Assembly: GCF_028737195.1 (NCBI RefSeq)
Contig: NZ_JAQZAJ010000007.1
Span: forward strand, 124,001-188,000
DNA from: Pseudovibrio exalbescens
GTDB taxonomy: Bacteria; Pseudomonadota; Alphaproteobacteria; Rhizobiales; Stappiaceae
Reading direction: 5' to 3'
Length of the DNA stretch: 64,000 nt
The notes beneath the pieces are model-generated. The model had not been told where the DNA came from. It worked only from the letters and a program-made list of their open reading frames with translations, and did no database searches. Position numbers and translations under genes: made by a program. Shown one piece after another: positions 17,710-26,827 of this stretch. Position 1 is the first letter of the stretch. Every line of letters starts with the position of its first letter.

Positions 17710-18669
17710 GTGGAAATTTTTTACGATGTACTGATTGACCCGTTCGTGCAGATGGTGGAAGCGCCGGATTTTCTGTTGCAGGTCTTGTGGGAGGGACTTG
17801 TTTCAGGGGTGCTTTACGCCCTAATCGCACTGGGTTTCGTGTTGATCTTCAAATCCTCGCGCATCTTCAACTTTGCCCAAGGCATCATGGTGGTGTTCGC
17901 CGCGCTGACCCTTGTAGGCCTTCATGAAAATGGTGTGCCTGCGTGGTTGGCCGTGCCCTTGACCCTTGGGGTGATGTATGTGCTTGCCGTTGGCGTGGAA
18001 CGCGTTGTGCTGCGCCCGCTGGTGGGCCAGCCGGACATCATCTTGTTCATGGCGACCATTGGTGTGACCCTGTTCCTGATCGGCTTTGGCGAATTCGTCT
18101 TTGGCGGTGAGAACAAGGTGATGATCACCGAAGCGCTGGGCATTCCTACAGGTGCTTTCGAGTTCTACCCGTTTGATGGTTTCTTGCTGATTGAGCAAAA
18201 GGACCTGACGGCTGTGATCATGGCAGTTCTGCTGGTGATTGCGCTGATCACGTTCCTGAACCGTTCGTCTATGGGCCGTGCGATCCGTGCACTGGGGGAT
18301 GACCACCAGGCGGCCCTTTCCGTCGGGATTTCCCTCTCAACCATCTGGGTAATTGTCTGGTTTATTGCCGGGGTGATTGCGCTTGCGACCGGGGTGGTCT
18401 GGGGTGCCCGTGCGGGGGTCTCGTTCGCACTGGAAGTGATTGCCTACAAGGCTCTGCCGGTTCTCATGCTGGGAGGCCTGGAATCCGTCGCAGGTGCCAT
18501 CGTGGGTGGTTTGGCCATTGGCATTCTGGAAAAGCTCTTCGAGATCTACTGGGGGCAGCCGTTCCTTGGTGGCAACACGGAGACTTGGTTTGCCTTCATT
18601 CTTGCGCTGCTTGTGCTGTTGTTCCGTCCGCAAGGGCTGTTCGGCGAGCGCATCATTGAGCGCGTGTAA
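17710..18669 (+). CDS. ABC transporter permease, LivH type
   Basis: This 319-residue membrane protein has about eight helices and the LivH pattern: LWEGLVSGVLYALIALGFVLIFKSS, FNFAQGIMVVFAA, GRAIRALGDDHQAALSVGIS (the ATPase-contact loop) and LGGLESVAGAIVGG. Start is GTG with GGGGGGA 4 bases before it. It is the third gene of the operon. Confidence 0.93.
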   Translation: MEIFYDVLIDPFVQMVEAPDFLLQVLWEGLVSGVLYALIALGFVLIFKSSRIFNFAQGIMVVFAALTLVGLHENGVPAWLAVPLTLGVMYVLAVGVERVVLRPLVGQPDIILFMATIGVTLFLIGFGEFVFGGENKVMITEALGIPTGAFEFYPFDGFLLIEQKDLTAVIMAVLLVIALITFLNRSSMGRAIRALGDDHQAALSVGISLSTIWVIVWFIAGVIALATGVVWGARAGVSFALEVIAYKALPVLMLGGLESVAGAIVGGLAIGILEKLFEIYWGQPFLGGNTETWFAFILALLVLLFRPQGLFGERIIERV

Positions 18670-18681
18670 GGAGGGCTGACA

Positions 18682-19758
18682 ATGCTTTACAGAACTTCAG
18701 GGCAGTTCAAGACCTCTTACGAAAGCGATCAGGCGCTGTTTCCTGTCAAACAGGATGCCTGGCTCTTGATGGTCATTCTGGTGGCGGCCTACGTGGTGTT
18801 CCCGCTGACCGCTTCGGAATTTACTTTCAAGGCCCTGCTTGTGCCGGTGCTGATCTACTCACTCGCGGCCATGGGGCTCAACATCCTCACTGGCTTTGCG
18901 GGACAGCTTTCATTGGGCACTGCAGGCTTCATGGGGGTTGGTGCTTATGCTTGCTACAAGCTTACAACCATCTTTCCGGAGATGAACGTGCTTGTGGCAC
19001 TGGCGCTGTCGGGTTTGTTCTCGGCCGCGGTGGGGGTCGCGTTTGGGCTTCCATCGCTACGGATCAAAGGCTTCTATCTGGCGATTGCCACGCTGGCCTC
19101 GCAGTTCTTTCTGGTGTGGCTCTTCGAGAAGTGGGCATGGCTTTACAACTACAACGCCTCCGGCGCCATTGAAGTGCGGACCATGGAGTTCTTCGGGATC
19201 GTGGTGACCGGCCCTACCGCTTCACCCGTGACGCAGTACTACTTCGTGCTGGCTGTGGTGACCATCATCTGCTTTGCCATGATCAACCTGACGCGGGGCC
19301 GCTATGGCCGCATGTGGAAGGCTGTGCGTGACATGGACATTGCAGCGGAACTGGTGGGTATCAACCTGATGCGCGCCAAGCTGACCGCCTTTGCCGTGAG
19401 CTCCTATGTGGTTGGCATTGCGGGCGCACTGCTGGTGTTCTTCTGGAAAGGCGCGGCGGAACCAAACCTTTTCGATATTCCGCTGAGCTTCCAGATCCTG
19501 TTCATCGCCATCATTGGCGGCCTGGGCAGCATTCTGGGCAACTTCCTCGGAGCGATCCTGATTGTGGCGCTGCCGGTGGTGTTGAACGTGCTGCCGGAGA
19601 CCCTCGGCATCAGCATCAACTCTGCGACCATGGAACATGTGAACGACATGATCGTGGGCGCGCTGATCATCATGTTCTTGATTGTTGAGCCGCACGGGCT
19701 GGCGCGCTTCTGGGCGCTGATCCGCGAGAAGCTCATCATTTGGCCTTATCCGCACTGA
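18682..19758 (+). CDS. ABC transporter permease, LivM type
   Basis: This 358-residue membrane protein carries the LivM core: LNILTGFAGQLSLGTAGFMGVGAYACY, LRIKGFYLAIATLA, GRMWKAVRDMDIAAELVGIN (coupling loop) and IIGGLGSILGNFLGA. A hydrophilic N-terminal extension of about 25 residues precedes the first helix. The ATG follows AAGGAGG. It pairs with the LivH-type permease 12 bases upstream. Confidence 0.93.
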   Translation: MLYRTSGQFKTSYESDQALFPVKQDAWLLMVILVAAYVVFPLTASEFTFKALLVPVLIYSLAAMGLNILTGFAGQLSLGTAGFMGVGAYACYKLTTIFPEMNVLVALALSGLFSAAVGVAFGLPSLRIKGFYLAIATLASQFFLVWLFEKWAWLYNYNASGAIEVRTMEFFGIVVTGPTASPVTQYYFVLAVVTIICFAMINLTRGRYGRMWKAVRDMDIAAELVGINLMRAKLTAFAVSSYVVGIAGALLVFFWKGAAEPNLFDIPLSFQILFIAIIGGLGSILGNFLGAILIVALPVVLNVLPETLGISINSATMEHVNDMIVGALIIMFLIVEPHGLARFWALIREKLIIWPYPH

Positions 19759-19830
19759 TCTAAAACGCGAAAACGCAGGATCTGACGGAATGGCATCTCC
19801 GGTTGGAGGATCGGAAAAGTGGAGGAGAGA

Positions 19831-21144
19831 ATGACTAAATTTTCCAAAATCGGCGCCATGCTCGCCGCTGGAGGTCTGGCTCTTGGCGTTGGCGTGACAA
19901 GCGTCGCTGCAGAGACCATGTATACCCCGAACATGTCCTATCGCACCGGACCGTTTGCAGCGACTGGCATTCCGCTGATGAACGGCCAGCGGGACTATGT
20001 GAACATGCTCAACGCCCGAGACGGTGGTGTTGGCGGTGTCATGGTTGACTTTGAAGAGTGCGAGACCGGCTACAACACCAACAAGGGTGTTGAGTGCTAC
20101 GAGAAGACCAAGGCAAACGCCATTGTGACCCAACCATGGTCTACCGGTATCACTCTGCAGGTGCTGCCGCGTACCAATGTGGATCGTATTCCAATTCTGG
20201 CTCCGGGCTATGGCTTCTCGCCAATGTCTGACGGTGAGACCTTTGCATGGGCCTTCAATCCGCCGGTGTCCTATTGGGACGGGGCGTCCATGATCATGAA
20301 CTACATCAGCGATGGTGACATGAACTCGCTGGAAGGCCAGAAGATCGTGCTGCTGCACCTGGACCATCCATTCGGCAAAGAGCCGCTGCCGCTGCTTGAG
20401 AAGTACGCTGAGCAGTACGGCTTTGAGCTGGTGCCGGTGCCGGTTGGTCTGAAGGAAATGCAGAACCAGTCAGCCCAATGGCTGCAGATCCGCCGCGAAC
20501 GCCCGGATTGGGTTGTTATGTGGGGCTGGGGCGCAATGAATGCCGGCGCTCTGACAGAGGCAGCGAAAACCCGCTTCCCGATGGATAAGTTCGTGGGCGT
20601 GTGGTGGTCCGGCTCTGATGATGACCTGCTTGCGCTGGGCGACAAGGCCAAGGGGTACAAGTCCATCAGCTGGAATGCACCGGGCAATTTCCCTGTCATC
20701 GACGAGATCAAAACCCATGTGGTTGATGCCGGTAACTCCATGATCGAAGACGCGTCTGACATGGACAAGATCTTCTATCAACGCGGTGTTGTGATGTCGA
20801 TGTTCCTGACTGAAGCGATCAAGACGGCGCAGAAGCATTTCGATGTGGGTGCCGTCAACGCCGAGCAGCTGCGTTGGGGTCTTGAGAACCTCAACATCAC
20901 TGAGGAGCTGCTCAGTGAGATTGGCATGAGTGGCATGGTTGCTCCATTCCAGATGAGCTGCACCAACCATACCGGTCACGGCGGTGCTTGGATGCTTGAG
21001 TGGGATGGCGCGAAGTTCGTTCAGGCGAGTGATCTCCTGAAGCCTGACCGGGCCTCCATTGAGCCTCTTGAAAAGGAAAAGGCCGCTGAATACGCGCAGA
21101 ACAACGCGCCTTGGCCGACGCGTGACAGTCTGCCTTGCGAATAA
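19831..21144 (+). CDS. ABC transporter substrate-binding protein (Liv-type, periplasmic)
   Basis: This 437-residue periplasmic-binding protein has a Sec signal (cleavage near SVAAETM, about residue 26). The mature part contains the type-1 binding fold of Liv proteins (MNYISDGDMNSLEGQKIVLLHLDH, KEPLPLLEKYAEQYGFELV, RPDWVVMWGWGAMNAGAL). It is longer than typical LivJ/LivK proteins and has several Cys (GEC-like pairs ECETGYNTNKGVECYE), typical of the subgroup linked to acyl-CoA ligases. The ATG at 19831 sits right after GGAGGAGAGA; a GTG at 19819 was discarded because it overlaps that site. Confidence 0.9.
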   Translation: MTKFSKIGAMLAAGGLALGVGVTSVAAETMYTPNMSYRTGPFAATGIPLMNGQRDYVNMLNARDGGVGGVMVDFEECETGYNTNKGVECYEKTKANAIVTQPWSTGITLQVLPRTNVDRIPILAPGYGFSPMSDGETFAWAFNPPVSYWDGASMIMNYISDGDMNSLEGQKIVLLHLDHPFGKEPLPLLEKYAEQYGFELVPVPVGLKEMQNQSAQWLQIRRERPDWVVMWGWGAMNAGALTEAAKTRFPMDKFVGVWWSGSDDDLLALGDKAKGYKSISWNAPGNFPVIDEIKTHVVDAGNSMIEDASDMDKIFYQRGVVMSMFLTEAIKTAQKHFDVGAVNAEQLRWGLENLNITEELLSEIGMSGMVAPFQMSCTNHTGHGGAWMLEWDGAKFVQASDLLKPDRASIEPLEKEKAAEYAQNNAPWPTRDSLPCE

Positions 21145-21163
21145 GGCACACTTAGCGACAGCT

Positions 21164-21188
21164 GCACCGGGTGGTTTTCACCCGGTGC
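21164..21188 (+). other. Strong intercistronic hairpin after the substrate-binding protein gene
   Basis: A perfect 10-bp stem (GCACCGGGTG at 21164-21173 with CACCCGGTGC at 21179-21188) has a 5-base loop. No T run follows, so it is more likely to protect the 3' end of the upstream transcript or slow decay than to end transcription. Confidence 0.6.
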
Positions 21189-21229
21189 CCATAACCCAAA
21201 GCAACACAGGGCAGGTCGGGAACAGGAAG

Positions 21230-22084
21230 ATGACAGCAAGCGCACACGCGACGCAGACACCGGCGGGACAACAGGATGTGACAGAGACCATTCTGTCCGT
21301 GAACAACATCGAAGTGATTTATGATCACGTGGTTCTGGTGCTCAAAGGCGTTTCCCTGACAGTGCCCAAAGGCGGCATCGTGGCGCTGCTGGGTGCCAAC
21401 GGCGCGGGCAAGACGACGACACTGAAAGCCATTTCCAACCTGTTGCAGGCCGAACGCGGTGAAGTGACCAAAGGCTCCATCGAGTTCCATGGCGAACAGG
21501 TGCAGGCGCTTTCGCCCAACGCGCTGGTGCGGCGGGGCTGCATTCAGGTGATGGAAGGACGCCACTGTTTTGGCCACCTCTCCATTGAAGACAATCTATT
21601 GACCGGAGCTTACACCCGAAAAGACGGTTACCACGAGGTGCGCCGTGATCTGGAGATGGTCTATGAGTACTTCCCGCGCTTGAAAGAGCGCCGATCTTCG
21701 CAGGCGGGCTACACATCCGGCGGCGAGCAGCAAATGTGTGCGGTGGGCCGTGCCCTGATGAGCCGCCCGGAGATGATCCTTCTGGACGAGCCTTCCATGG
21801 GGTTGGCACCGCAGCTGGTGGAGGAAATCTTCGAGATTGTGAAGAAGCTCAACAAGAACGAGGGTGTGTCCTTCCTTCTGGCGGAGCAGAACACCAACGT
21901 GGCGCTGAAGTACGCCACCTACGGCTACATCATGGAGGCCGGTCGGATCGTGCTGGACGGTGAGGCATCAGCCTTGCGGGAAAACGAGGACGTGAAGGAG
22001 TTTTACCTTGGTGTCGGCGGGGAAGGGCGCAGGTCTTTCCGCGATGTGAAGCACTATAAACGCCGCAAGCGCTGGCTCGCCTAA
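21230..22084 (+). CDS. ABC transporter ATP-binding protein, LivF type
   Basis: This 284-residue ATPase has Walker A GANGAGKTTT, the signature TSGGEQQMCAVGRAL, Walker B MILLDEPSMGLAP and the H-loop replaced by Gln (LLAEQNTNV), as usual in LivF. A polar N-terminal tail of about 20 residues precedes the domain, and a basic C-terminal tail (KHYKRRKRWLA) extends it. The ATG at 21230 follows AGGAAG; longer in-frame starts overlap the binding-protein gene and were rejected. It completes the five-part transporter. Confidence 0.92.
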   Translation: MTASAHATQTPAGQQDVTETILSVNNIEVIYDHVVLVLKGVSLTVPKGGIVALLGANGAGKTTTLKAISNLLQAERGEVTKGSIEFHGEQVQALSPNALVRRGCIQVMEGRHCFGHLSIEDNLLTGAYTRKDGYHEVRRDLEMVYEYFPRLKERRSSQAGYTSGGEQQMCAVGRALMSRPEMILLDEPSMGLAPQLVEEIFEIVKKLNKNEGVSFLLAEQNTNVALKYATYGYIMEAGRIVLDGEASALRENEDVKEFYLGVGGEGRRSFRDVKHYKRRKRWLA

Positions 22085-22187
22085 GGGAAGTAATCCACGT
22101 TTTAAACCGGATGACGCTTGTGTCTGTATTGAGGTTCAATCGGAAAGCTCAGAGACTCTCTGGCAGAGGGACAGATCGGAGATTTCG

Positions 22188-23177
22188 ATGAAAATACTCA
22201 CGCAGATCGCAATGGCGACAAGCACGAGTCTGATGGCCGCACAGGCCGGGGCACAAATCCCGTTGGATGGCTATTTCATCGCGGAAGATGTGTGTCCTGC
22301 TTACCAATCGCTTCGCAAGGAAACCAATCCGGGTTCCGTTTATGTGGAGCAGGGACGGGCCTACCATGTGGTGGCCAAGAACAAGGCTGAGGCGACCCAT
22401 TTTCTGGTGCGCATCGAGGGCGCTGACCCCGAACAGCGCTGGGTTCCGGTGGCCTGTGGCATTCGAACGGTGGTTGTTGAGGATGACGGACGGTTTACGC
22501 CGATCTCCGGCCCGGCAACCGGGAAATCGGACTATGTGCTGGCGGTGAGCTGGCAGCCGGGTTTTTGCGAAACACGGCCTGACAAACTGGAGTGTCAGAC
22601 GCAGACAAGCATGCGGATTGATGCGGAGAATTTCTCGCTGCATGGCTTGTGGCCACAGCCACGCAGCAACGTCTACTGCGATGTGCCAAGAGGCTATCGT
22701 CGGTTGGCAGAACAAGGCCATTGGGATGAGCTGCCCTCACTGGAGCTGAGTGAGGATACAGCGCGCACCCTTGGCCACATCATGCCCGGTGTTGCCTCTC
22801 ATCTCGATCGGTATGAGTGGGTAAAGCACGGCACCTGTTTCGGTCCGGATGCGGAAGCTTACTATCGCGAGTCCATCAACTTGCTGGCGCAGGTGAACCT
22901 GTCCGGTGTGCGGGATTTGTTTGTTCGCAATCTGGGTGACTATGTGGGCGGAGATGAAGTCCGCCGGGCGTTTGACACCGCCTTTGGTCCGGGGGCTGGA
23001 GACCGCGTGTCTCTGGTCTGCGCTGAAGATGGTGGGCGCACCTTGATCACGGAACTGCGGGTCAACCTTGCTGGTGATCTGGAGTTCGGCATGCCGCTGA
23101 GAGACTTGCTGAAAGCGGCGCCAAAGGCAAAACCGGGATGTGATGGCGGCGTGGTCGACGTCGTGGGGCTGCAGTAA
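22188..23177 (+). CDS. Secreted ribonuclease T2 family protein
   Basis: This 329-residue exported protein has a signal sequence (residues 1-21, MAAQAGA) and both active-site blocks of RNase T2: CAS I FSLHGLWPQ near residue 150 and CAS II YEWVKHGTCFG near residue 210, each with its catalytic His. These enzymes cleave single-stranded RNA through a 2',3'-cyclic phosphate. An N-terminal region of about 100 residues (Cys-rich, VEQGRAYHVVAKNKAEATHF) precedes the domain. CGGAG lies 6 bases before the ATG. It is embedded between the transporter ATPase and the second CoA ligase on the same strand, an unexpected place for a nuclease. Confidence 0.88.
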   Translation: MKILTQIAMATSTSLMAAQAGAQIPLDGYFIAEDVCPAYQSLRKETNPGSVYVEQGRAYHVVAKNKAEATHFLVRIEGADPEQRWVPVACGIRTVVVEDDGRFTPISGPATGKSDYVLAVSWQPGFCETRPDKLECQTQTSMRIDAENFSLHGLWPQPRSNVYCDVPRGYRRLAEQGHWDELPSLELSEDTARTLGHIMPGVASHLDRYEWVKHGTCFGPDAEAYYRESINLLAQVNLSGVRDLFVRNLGDYVGGDEVRRAFDTAFGPGAGDRVSLVCAEDGGRTLITELRVNLAGDLEFGMPLRDLLKAAPKAKPGCDGGVVDVVGLQ

Positions 23178-23187
23178 AACAGCTCTT

Positions 23188-23228
23188 CTCATCATCCCCT
23201 GGGGGCGGAGCTTTCTGCCCCCGATGAG
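23188..23228 (+). other. Hairpin between RNase T2 and CoA-ligase genes
   Basis: GGGGGC (23201-23206) pairs with GCCCCC (23217-23222). An outer CTCATC/GATGAG pair (23188-23193 with 23223-23228) is separated by a one-sided bulge. It has no T run; the function is unclear (attenuation or RNA processing). Confidence 0.45.
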
Positions 23229-23251
23229 ACTGAAAAGGCCAGGAGGGGATG

Positions 23252-24493
23252 ATGAACCCACAGCACTTCGATGAGCGTGAAACACGCAGTCCCGAGGCAC
23301 GAGAAGCCGAGCTTTTCGCGCGGTTACCTGAATTGATCGCCCATGCCTTGGAAACGGCAGAGGGTTGGCAAGAGCATTTGGCAGGCATTGACCCTGCTTC
23401 TGTAACGAGCCGTGAAGCGCTTGGAAGCCTGCCGGTTTTGCGCAAGTCGTCGCTCCTTGAAGCGCAGGAAAAGCGTCCGCCGCTCGGAGGGTATACCACC
23501 GTTGCGCCAACCGCCTTTGAGCGTGTTTTCATGTCGCCCGGCCCGATTTGGGAGCCGCAAGCGGGCGGGAGCGACCCATGGGCTGGCGCCCGCGCGCTTT
23601 TTGCAGCAGGTGTGCGCCCGGGGGATCTGGTCCACAACGCCCTGTCCTATCACATGACGCCCGGCGGGTTCATTCTGGATTACAGCGCCCGCGCGATGGG
23701 CTGCACCGTGTTTCCAGCGGGCATTGGCAACACGGATTTGCAGGTGCAGGCCATGGCAGCGCTGAAGCCAAAAGCCTACACGGGCACACCGGACTATCTG
23801 AAGGTCATCATGGACCGAGCTGAGGAGCTGGGTGTTGAGCTTGGCTTTTTGAAGCTGGGCCTGGTGTCCGGTGGTGCGCTTTATCCATCCTTACGTGAGG
23901 AGTATGCCCGCCGCGGCGTTAAGGTGAGCCAGTGCTACGCGACCGCAGATCTTGGAGTGATTGCCTATGAAAGTGAGGCCATGGAAGGCATGGTGATCAA
24001 CGAGGATTACATCGTTGAAATCGTGCGTCCGGGAACAGACGATCCTGTCGCACAAGGGGAAGTGGGGGAACTGGTTGTGACCACGCTCAACAAGGACTAC
24101 CCCTTGATCCGGTTTGCGACCGGAGATCTTTCCGCCGTGCTGCCGGGCGTATCATCTTGTGGGCGCACCAACATGCGTATCAAAGGCTGGATGGGCCGGG
24201 CCGACCAACGCACCAAGGTGAAGGGCATGTTTGTTGACCCGGCACAGGTGGCGCGGGTGAAAAACGCCCATGCGGAGATTCGCAGGGTGCGCCTTACGGT
24301 GTTGCGCCAAGGGGAACAGGACCACATGGAGCTTTCCGTGGAAACAGAACAGGCTGATGGCGGGCTGGATGCGCGCATTCAGGCGTCGCTGCGTGAGCAT
24401 ACCGGCCTTTCTGGCAGCGTGAAGCTGGTTGACGTCGGGTCTTTGCCCAACGATGGCAAAGTGATTGCAGACGAGCGCCCCATAGACAACTGA
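23252..24493 (+). CDS. Phenylacetate-CoA-ligase-like adenylate-forming enzyme
   Basis: This 413-residue protein follows the PaaK/CoF-like branch of adenylate-forming ligases: a variant P-loop FMSPGPIWEP, LSYHMTPGG, YTGTPDYLKVIMDRA, SQCYATADLGVIAYE (the acidic acyl-AMP motif), GELVVTTLNKDYPLIRFATGDL and the hinge GRADQRTKVKGMFVDP. It is in the size range of that family. It presumably makes an aryl- or acyl-CoA thioester. The ATG at 23252 is preferred over the adjacent ATG at 23249 because of spacing to AGGAGGGG. As last gene of the operon, it gives a second activation step beside the long-chain-type ligase. Confidence 0.82.
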   Translation: MNPQHFDERETRSPEAREAELFARLPELIAHALETAEGWQEHLAGIDPASVTSREALGSLPVLRKSSLLEAQEKRPPLGGYTTVAPTAFERVFMSPGPIWEPQAGGSDPWAGARALFAAGVRPGDLVHNALSYHMTPGGFILDYSARAMGCTVFPAGIGNTDLQVQAMAALKPKAYTGTPDYLKVIMDRAEELGVELGFLKLGLVSGGALYPSLREEYARRGVKVSQCYATADLGVIAYESEAMEGMVINEDYIVEIVRPGTDDPVAQGEVGELVVTTLNKDYPLIRFATGDLSAVLPGVSSCGRTNMRIKGWMGRADQRTKVKGMFVDPAQVARVKNAHAEIRRVRLTVLRQGEQDHMELSVETEQADGGLDARIQASLREHTGLSGSVKLVDVGSLPNDGKVIADERPIDN

Positions 24494-24503
24494 GTTGGTG
24501 AGG

Positions 24504-24522
24504 CGGAGCGCTGCTCCGTTTT
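24504..24522 (+). terminator. Terminator of the CoA-ligase/Liv operon
   Basis: CGGAGC (24504-24509) pairs with GCTCCG (24513-24518) around a 3-base loop, followed by TTTT, 10 bases after the stop codon. Confidence 0.7.
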
Positions 24523-24644
24523 ACACCAGTCATTAGTTTTAGCGGGTTACCAATAAGTTTTTCTGACTTGCGACCGGTTGTGCTCTCGTCAAAAAAGCAT
24601 TTAAGCCTATGTAAGCTACGTGTTTTTATGATGATGGGTGCACA

Positions 24645-25718
24645 ATGGTCGCTGAGATGGAAGCATTAGAAAAAGAACGGCCCGCTGAGGGGCAAATTCC
24701 GCATGTGAAGGACCATCCGCCTGTAAAGTTCGGCCAGGTTGGTGTGCTGCTGGTGAATTTGGGTACTCCTGACGGGACTTCCTATTGGCCGATGCGGCGC
24801 TATCTGGCCGAGTTTTTGACCGACAAACGCGTCATCGAGTGGCCCAAGCTGCTGTGGTACCCAATCCTTTACGGGATCGTGCTGTCCAAGAGGCCGCAAA
24901 AGTCCGGTAAGGCCTATGAGGAAATCTGGAACAAGGAGCTGGACGAAAGTCCGCTGCGAACCATCACACGCAGCCAATCTGACCAACTGGCTGAGAGCTT
25001 TGGAAAAGAGTTTCCCAATGTGGTTGTGGATTGGGCCATGCGCTATGGCAACCCCTCCATCAAATCACGGCTTGCCAACCTGAAAGAACAGGGCTGTGAC
25101 CGCATTCTGGTGTTTCCGCTTTACCCGCAGTATGCAGCGTCCACAACGGCGACGGTGAACGACGAAGTGTTCCGCGCGCTTATGGAAATGCGCTGGCAAC
25201 CCGCGATCCGCACGGTGCCGCCGTACCATGACGACGAAACCTATGTGGATGCCCTAGCGGAATCGGTGAAGCGCAAGCTTTCTGAGCTGGAACACGAGCC
25301 GGATGTGGTTCTGACTTCGTACCACGGCATTCCGCAGAGCTATTTCAAGAAGGGCGACCCCTATCACTGCCACTGCATGAAGACCACGCGGTTGATGCGT
25401 GAGAAGCTGGGCTGGGACAAGGACAAACTTCGAGTGACATTCCAGTCCCGTTTTGGGCCGGAAGAGTGGTTGCAGCCTTACACGGACAAGACGGTCGAGA
25501 AGCTGGCCCAGGATGGCGTCAAGCGCATTGCGGTGATGGAGCCGGGTTTCGTCTCCGATTGTTTGGAAACGCTTGAGGAAATTGCCGGCGAGGCTGCGGA
25601 AATCTTTGAGGAAAATGGCGGTGAGGAATTCACCCATATCCCATGCCTCAATGACAGCGATTTGGGCATGAAGGTGATCGAGACAGTTGTGCGGCGGGAG
25701 CTGCAAGGCTGGGCCTGA
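24645..25718 (+). CDS. hemH: Ferrochelatase
   Basis: This 357-residue enzyme inserts Fe(II) into protoporphyrin IX, the last step of haem synthesis. Visible blocks are GVLLVNLGTPDG, the substrate-lip segment YLAEFLTDKRV, FPLYPQYAASTTATV, the active-site SYHGIPQSYF, FQSRFGPEEWLQPYTD and PGFVSDCLETLEEI. Cys residues in YHCHCMKT, SDCLE and IPCLND match positions used for a [2Fe-2S] cluster in some alphaproteobacterial ferrochelatases (inference by position). A hydrophilic N-terminal tail of about 30 residues is present. It is monocistronic with a terminator. Confidence 0.95.
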   Translation: MVAEMEALEKERPAEGQIPHVKDHPPVKFGQVGVLLVNLGTPDGTSYWPMRRYLAEFLTDKRVIEWPKLLWYPILYGIVLSKRPQKSGKAYEEIWNKELDESPLRTITRSQSDQLAESFGKEFPNVVVDWAMRYGNPSIKSRLANLKEQGCDRILVFPLYPQYAASTTATVNDEVFRALMEMRWQPAIRTVPPYHDDETYVDALAESVKRKLSELEHEPDVVLTSYHGIPQSYFKKGDPYHCHCMKTTRLMREKLGWDKDKLRVTFQSRFGPEEWLQPYTDKTVEKLAQDGVKRIAVMEPGFVSDCLETLEEIAGEAAEIFEENGGEEFTHIPCLNDSDLGMKVIETVVRRELQGWA

Positions 25719-25742
25719 ACCAGCGTATTTACCAAGTTGTGG

Positions 25743-25779
25743 CGTCTGCAATCGGAAAGCGGTTGCAGGCGTTTTTTTT
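25743..25779 (+). terminator. Rho-independent terminator of hemH
   Basis: CGTCTGCAA (25743-25751) pairs with TTGCAGGCG (25763-25771) with one G-U, followed by eight T. Confidence 0.9.
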
Positions 25780-25838
25780 GTCTTGAATTGCGTGTAGGGT
25801 GCCTCCGGAAAAATACGCTGCGTTAGGGGCAAGCTACA

Positions 25839-26819
25839 ATGGACGTTCTTGGAATTAACATAACCCTCCTTATTCTGGTTGGGTTGATCATCCTCGTAAT
25901 TTTGGCGGGTGTGAAGACTGTGCCGCAGGGCTTCAACTATACAGTTGAGCGTTTTGGTAAGTATCGCACGACGTTGAAGCCCGGCCTAAACCTGATCATC
26001 CCGTTCCTGGATCGCATCGGTCACAAGCTGAACATGATGGAACAGGTGCTGGACGTGCCTGCACAGGAAGTCATCACAAGGGACAATGCTACGATCACGG
26101 CAGATGGCGTGACATTCTATCAGGTTGTGGACGCAGCGCGCGCGGCCTACGAGGTTCTTGGTCTGCAGAATGCAATCTTGAACCTGACCATGACCAATAT
26201 CCGTAGCGTTATGGGATCCATGGATCTTGATGAGCTGTTGTCCAACCGTGACACGATCAACGCTCAGCTTTTGCGCGTTGTAGACGCTGCGGCTGAGCCA
26301 TGGGGCGTTAAGGTGACGCGCATCGAGATCAAGGATATCAATCCGCCTGCTGATCTCGTGGAAGCGATGGGACGCCAAATGAAGGCCGAACGTGAAAAAC
26401 GCGCGGCTATTCTGGAAGCTGAAGGTGACCGTCAGGCCGAGATCAACAAGGCGGAAGGTGTGAAGCAGTCACTCATCCTTGAAGCTGAAGGTCGCCAGCA
26501 AGCTGCGTTCCGGGATGCTGAAGCGCGTGAACGTCTTGCGGAAGCCGAAGCAAAGGCAACAGAGCTGGTATCCAAGGCGATTGCCGAGGGTGACATGGGT
26601 GCCGTGAACTACTTCATTGCCACCAAGTATGTTGAAGCCTTTGGTGAACTTGCCAAGTCTCCAAACCAAAAGACCATCATGATGCCAATGGAGGCCTCTT
26701 CGCTGATTGGTTCTCTTGGCGGTATTGCAGAGATCAGCAAGGACATCTTTAATGAGCAAGCACGTGAGGAACGCCGCCGCGCACGCTCTGTGCCGAATGT
26801 CGGTTCCTCCGAGGAATAA
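25839..26819 (+). CDS. SPFH/band-7 (stomatin-like, QmcA-type) membrane protein
   Basis: This 326-residue protein has one N-terminal transmembrane helix (residues 7-24). The band-7 domain follows ([22 protein letters not shown] to about residue 190). The long Ala/Glu-rich coiled coil is around 190-250 ([20 protein letters not shown]), with a short tail. Such proteins form large membrane rings and scaffold microdomains or protease complexes. The partner NfeD-type gene follows 8 bases downstream, the usual pairing. Confidence 0.92.
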   Translation: MDVLGINITLLILVGLIILVILAGVKTVPQGFNYTVERFGKYRTTLKPGLNLIIPFLDRIGHKLNMMEQVLDVPAQEVITRDNATITADGVTFYQVVDAARAAYEVLGLQNAILNLTMTNIRSVMGSMDLDELLSNRDTINAQLLRVVDAAAEPWGVKVTRIEIKDINPPADLVEAMGRQMKAEREKRAAILEAEGDRQAEINKAEGVKQSLILEAEGRQQAAFRDAEARERLAEAEAKATELVSKAIAEGDMGAVNYFIATKYVEAFGELAKSPNQKTIMMPMEASSLIGSLGGIAEISKDIFNEQAREERRRARSVPNVGSSEE

Positions 26820-26827
26820 AGAAGCTC

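Noticed and set aside
21059-21229. Longer start for the LivF-type ATPase
   Set aside because: It would overlap the end of the binding-protein gene and adds sequence without family similarity; ATG 21230 has a ribosome site.
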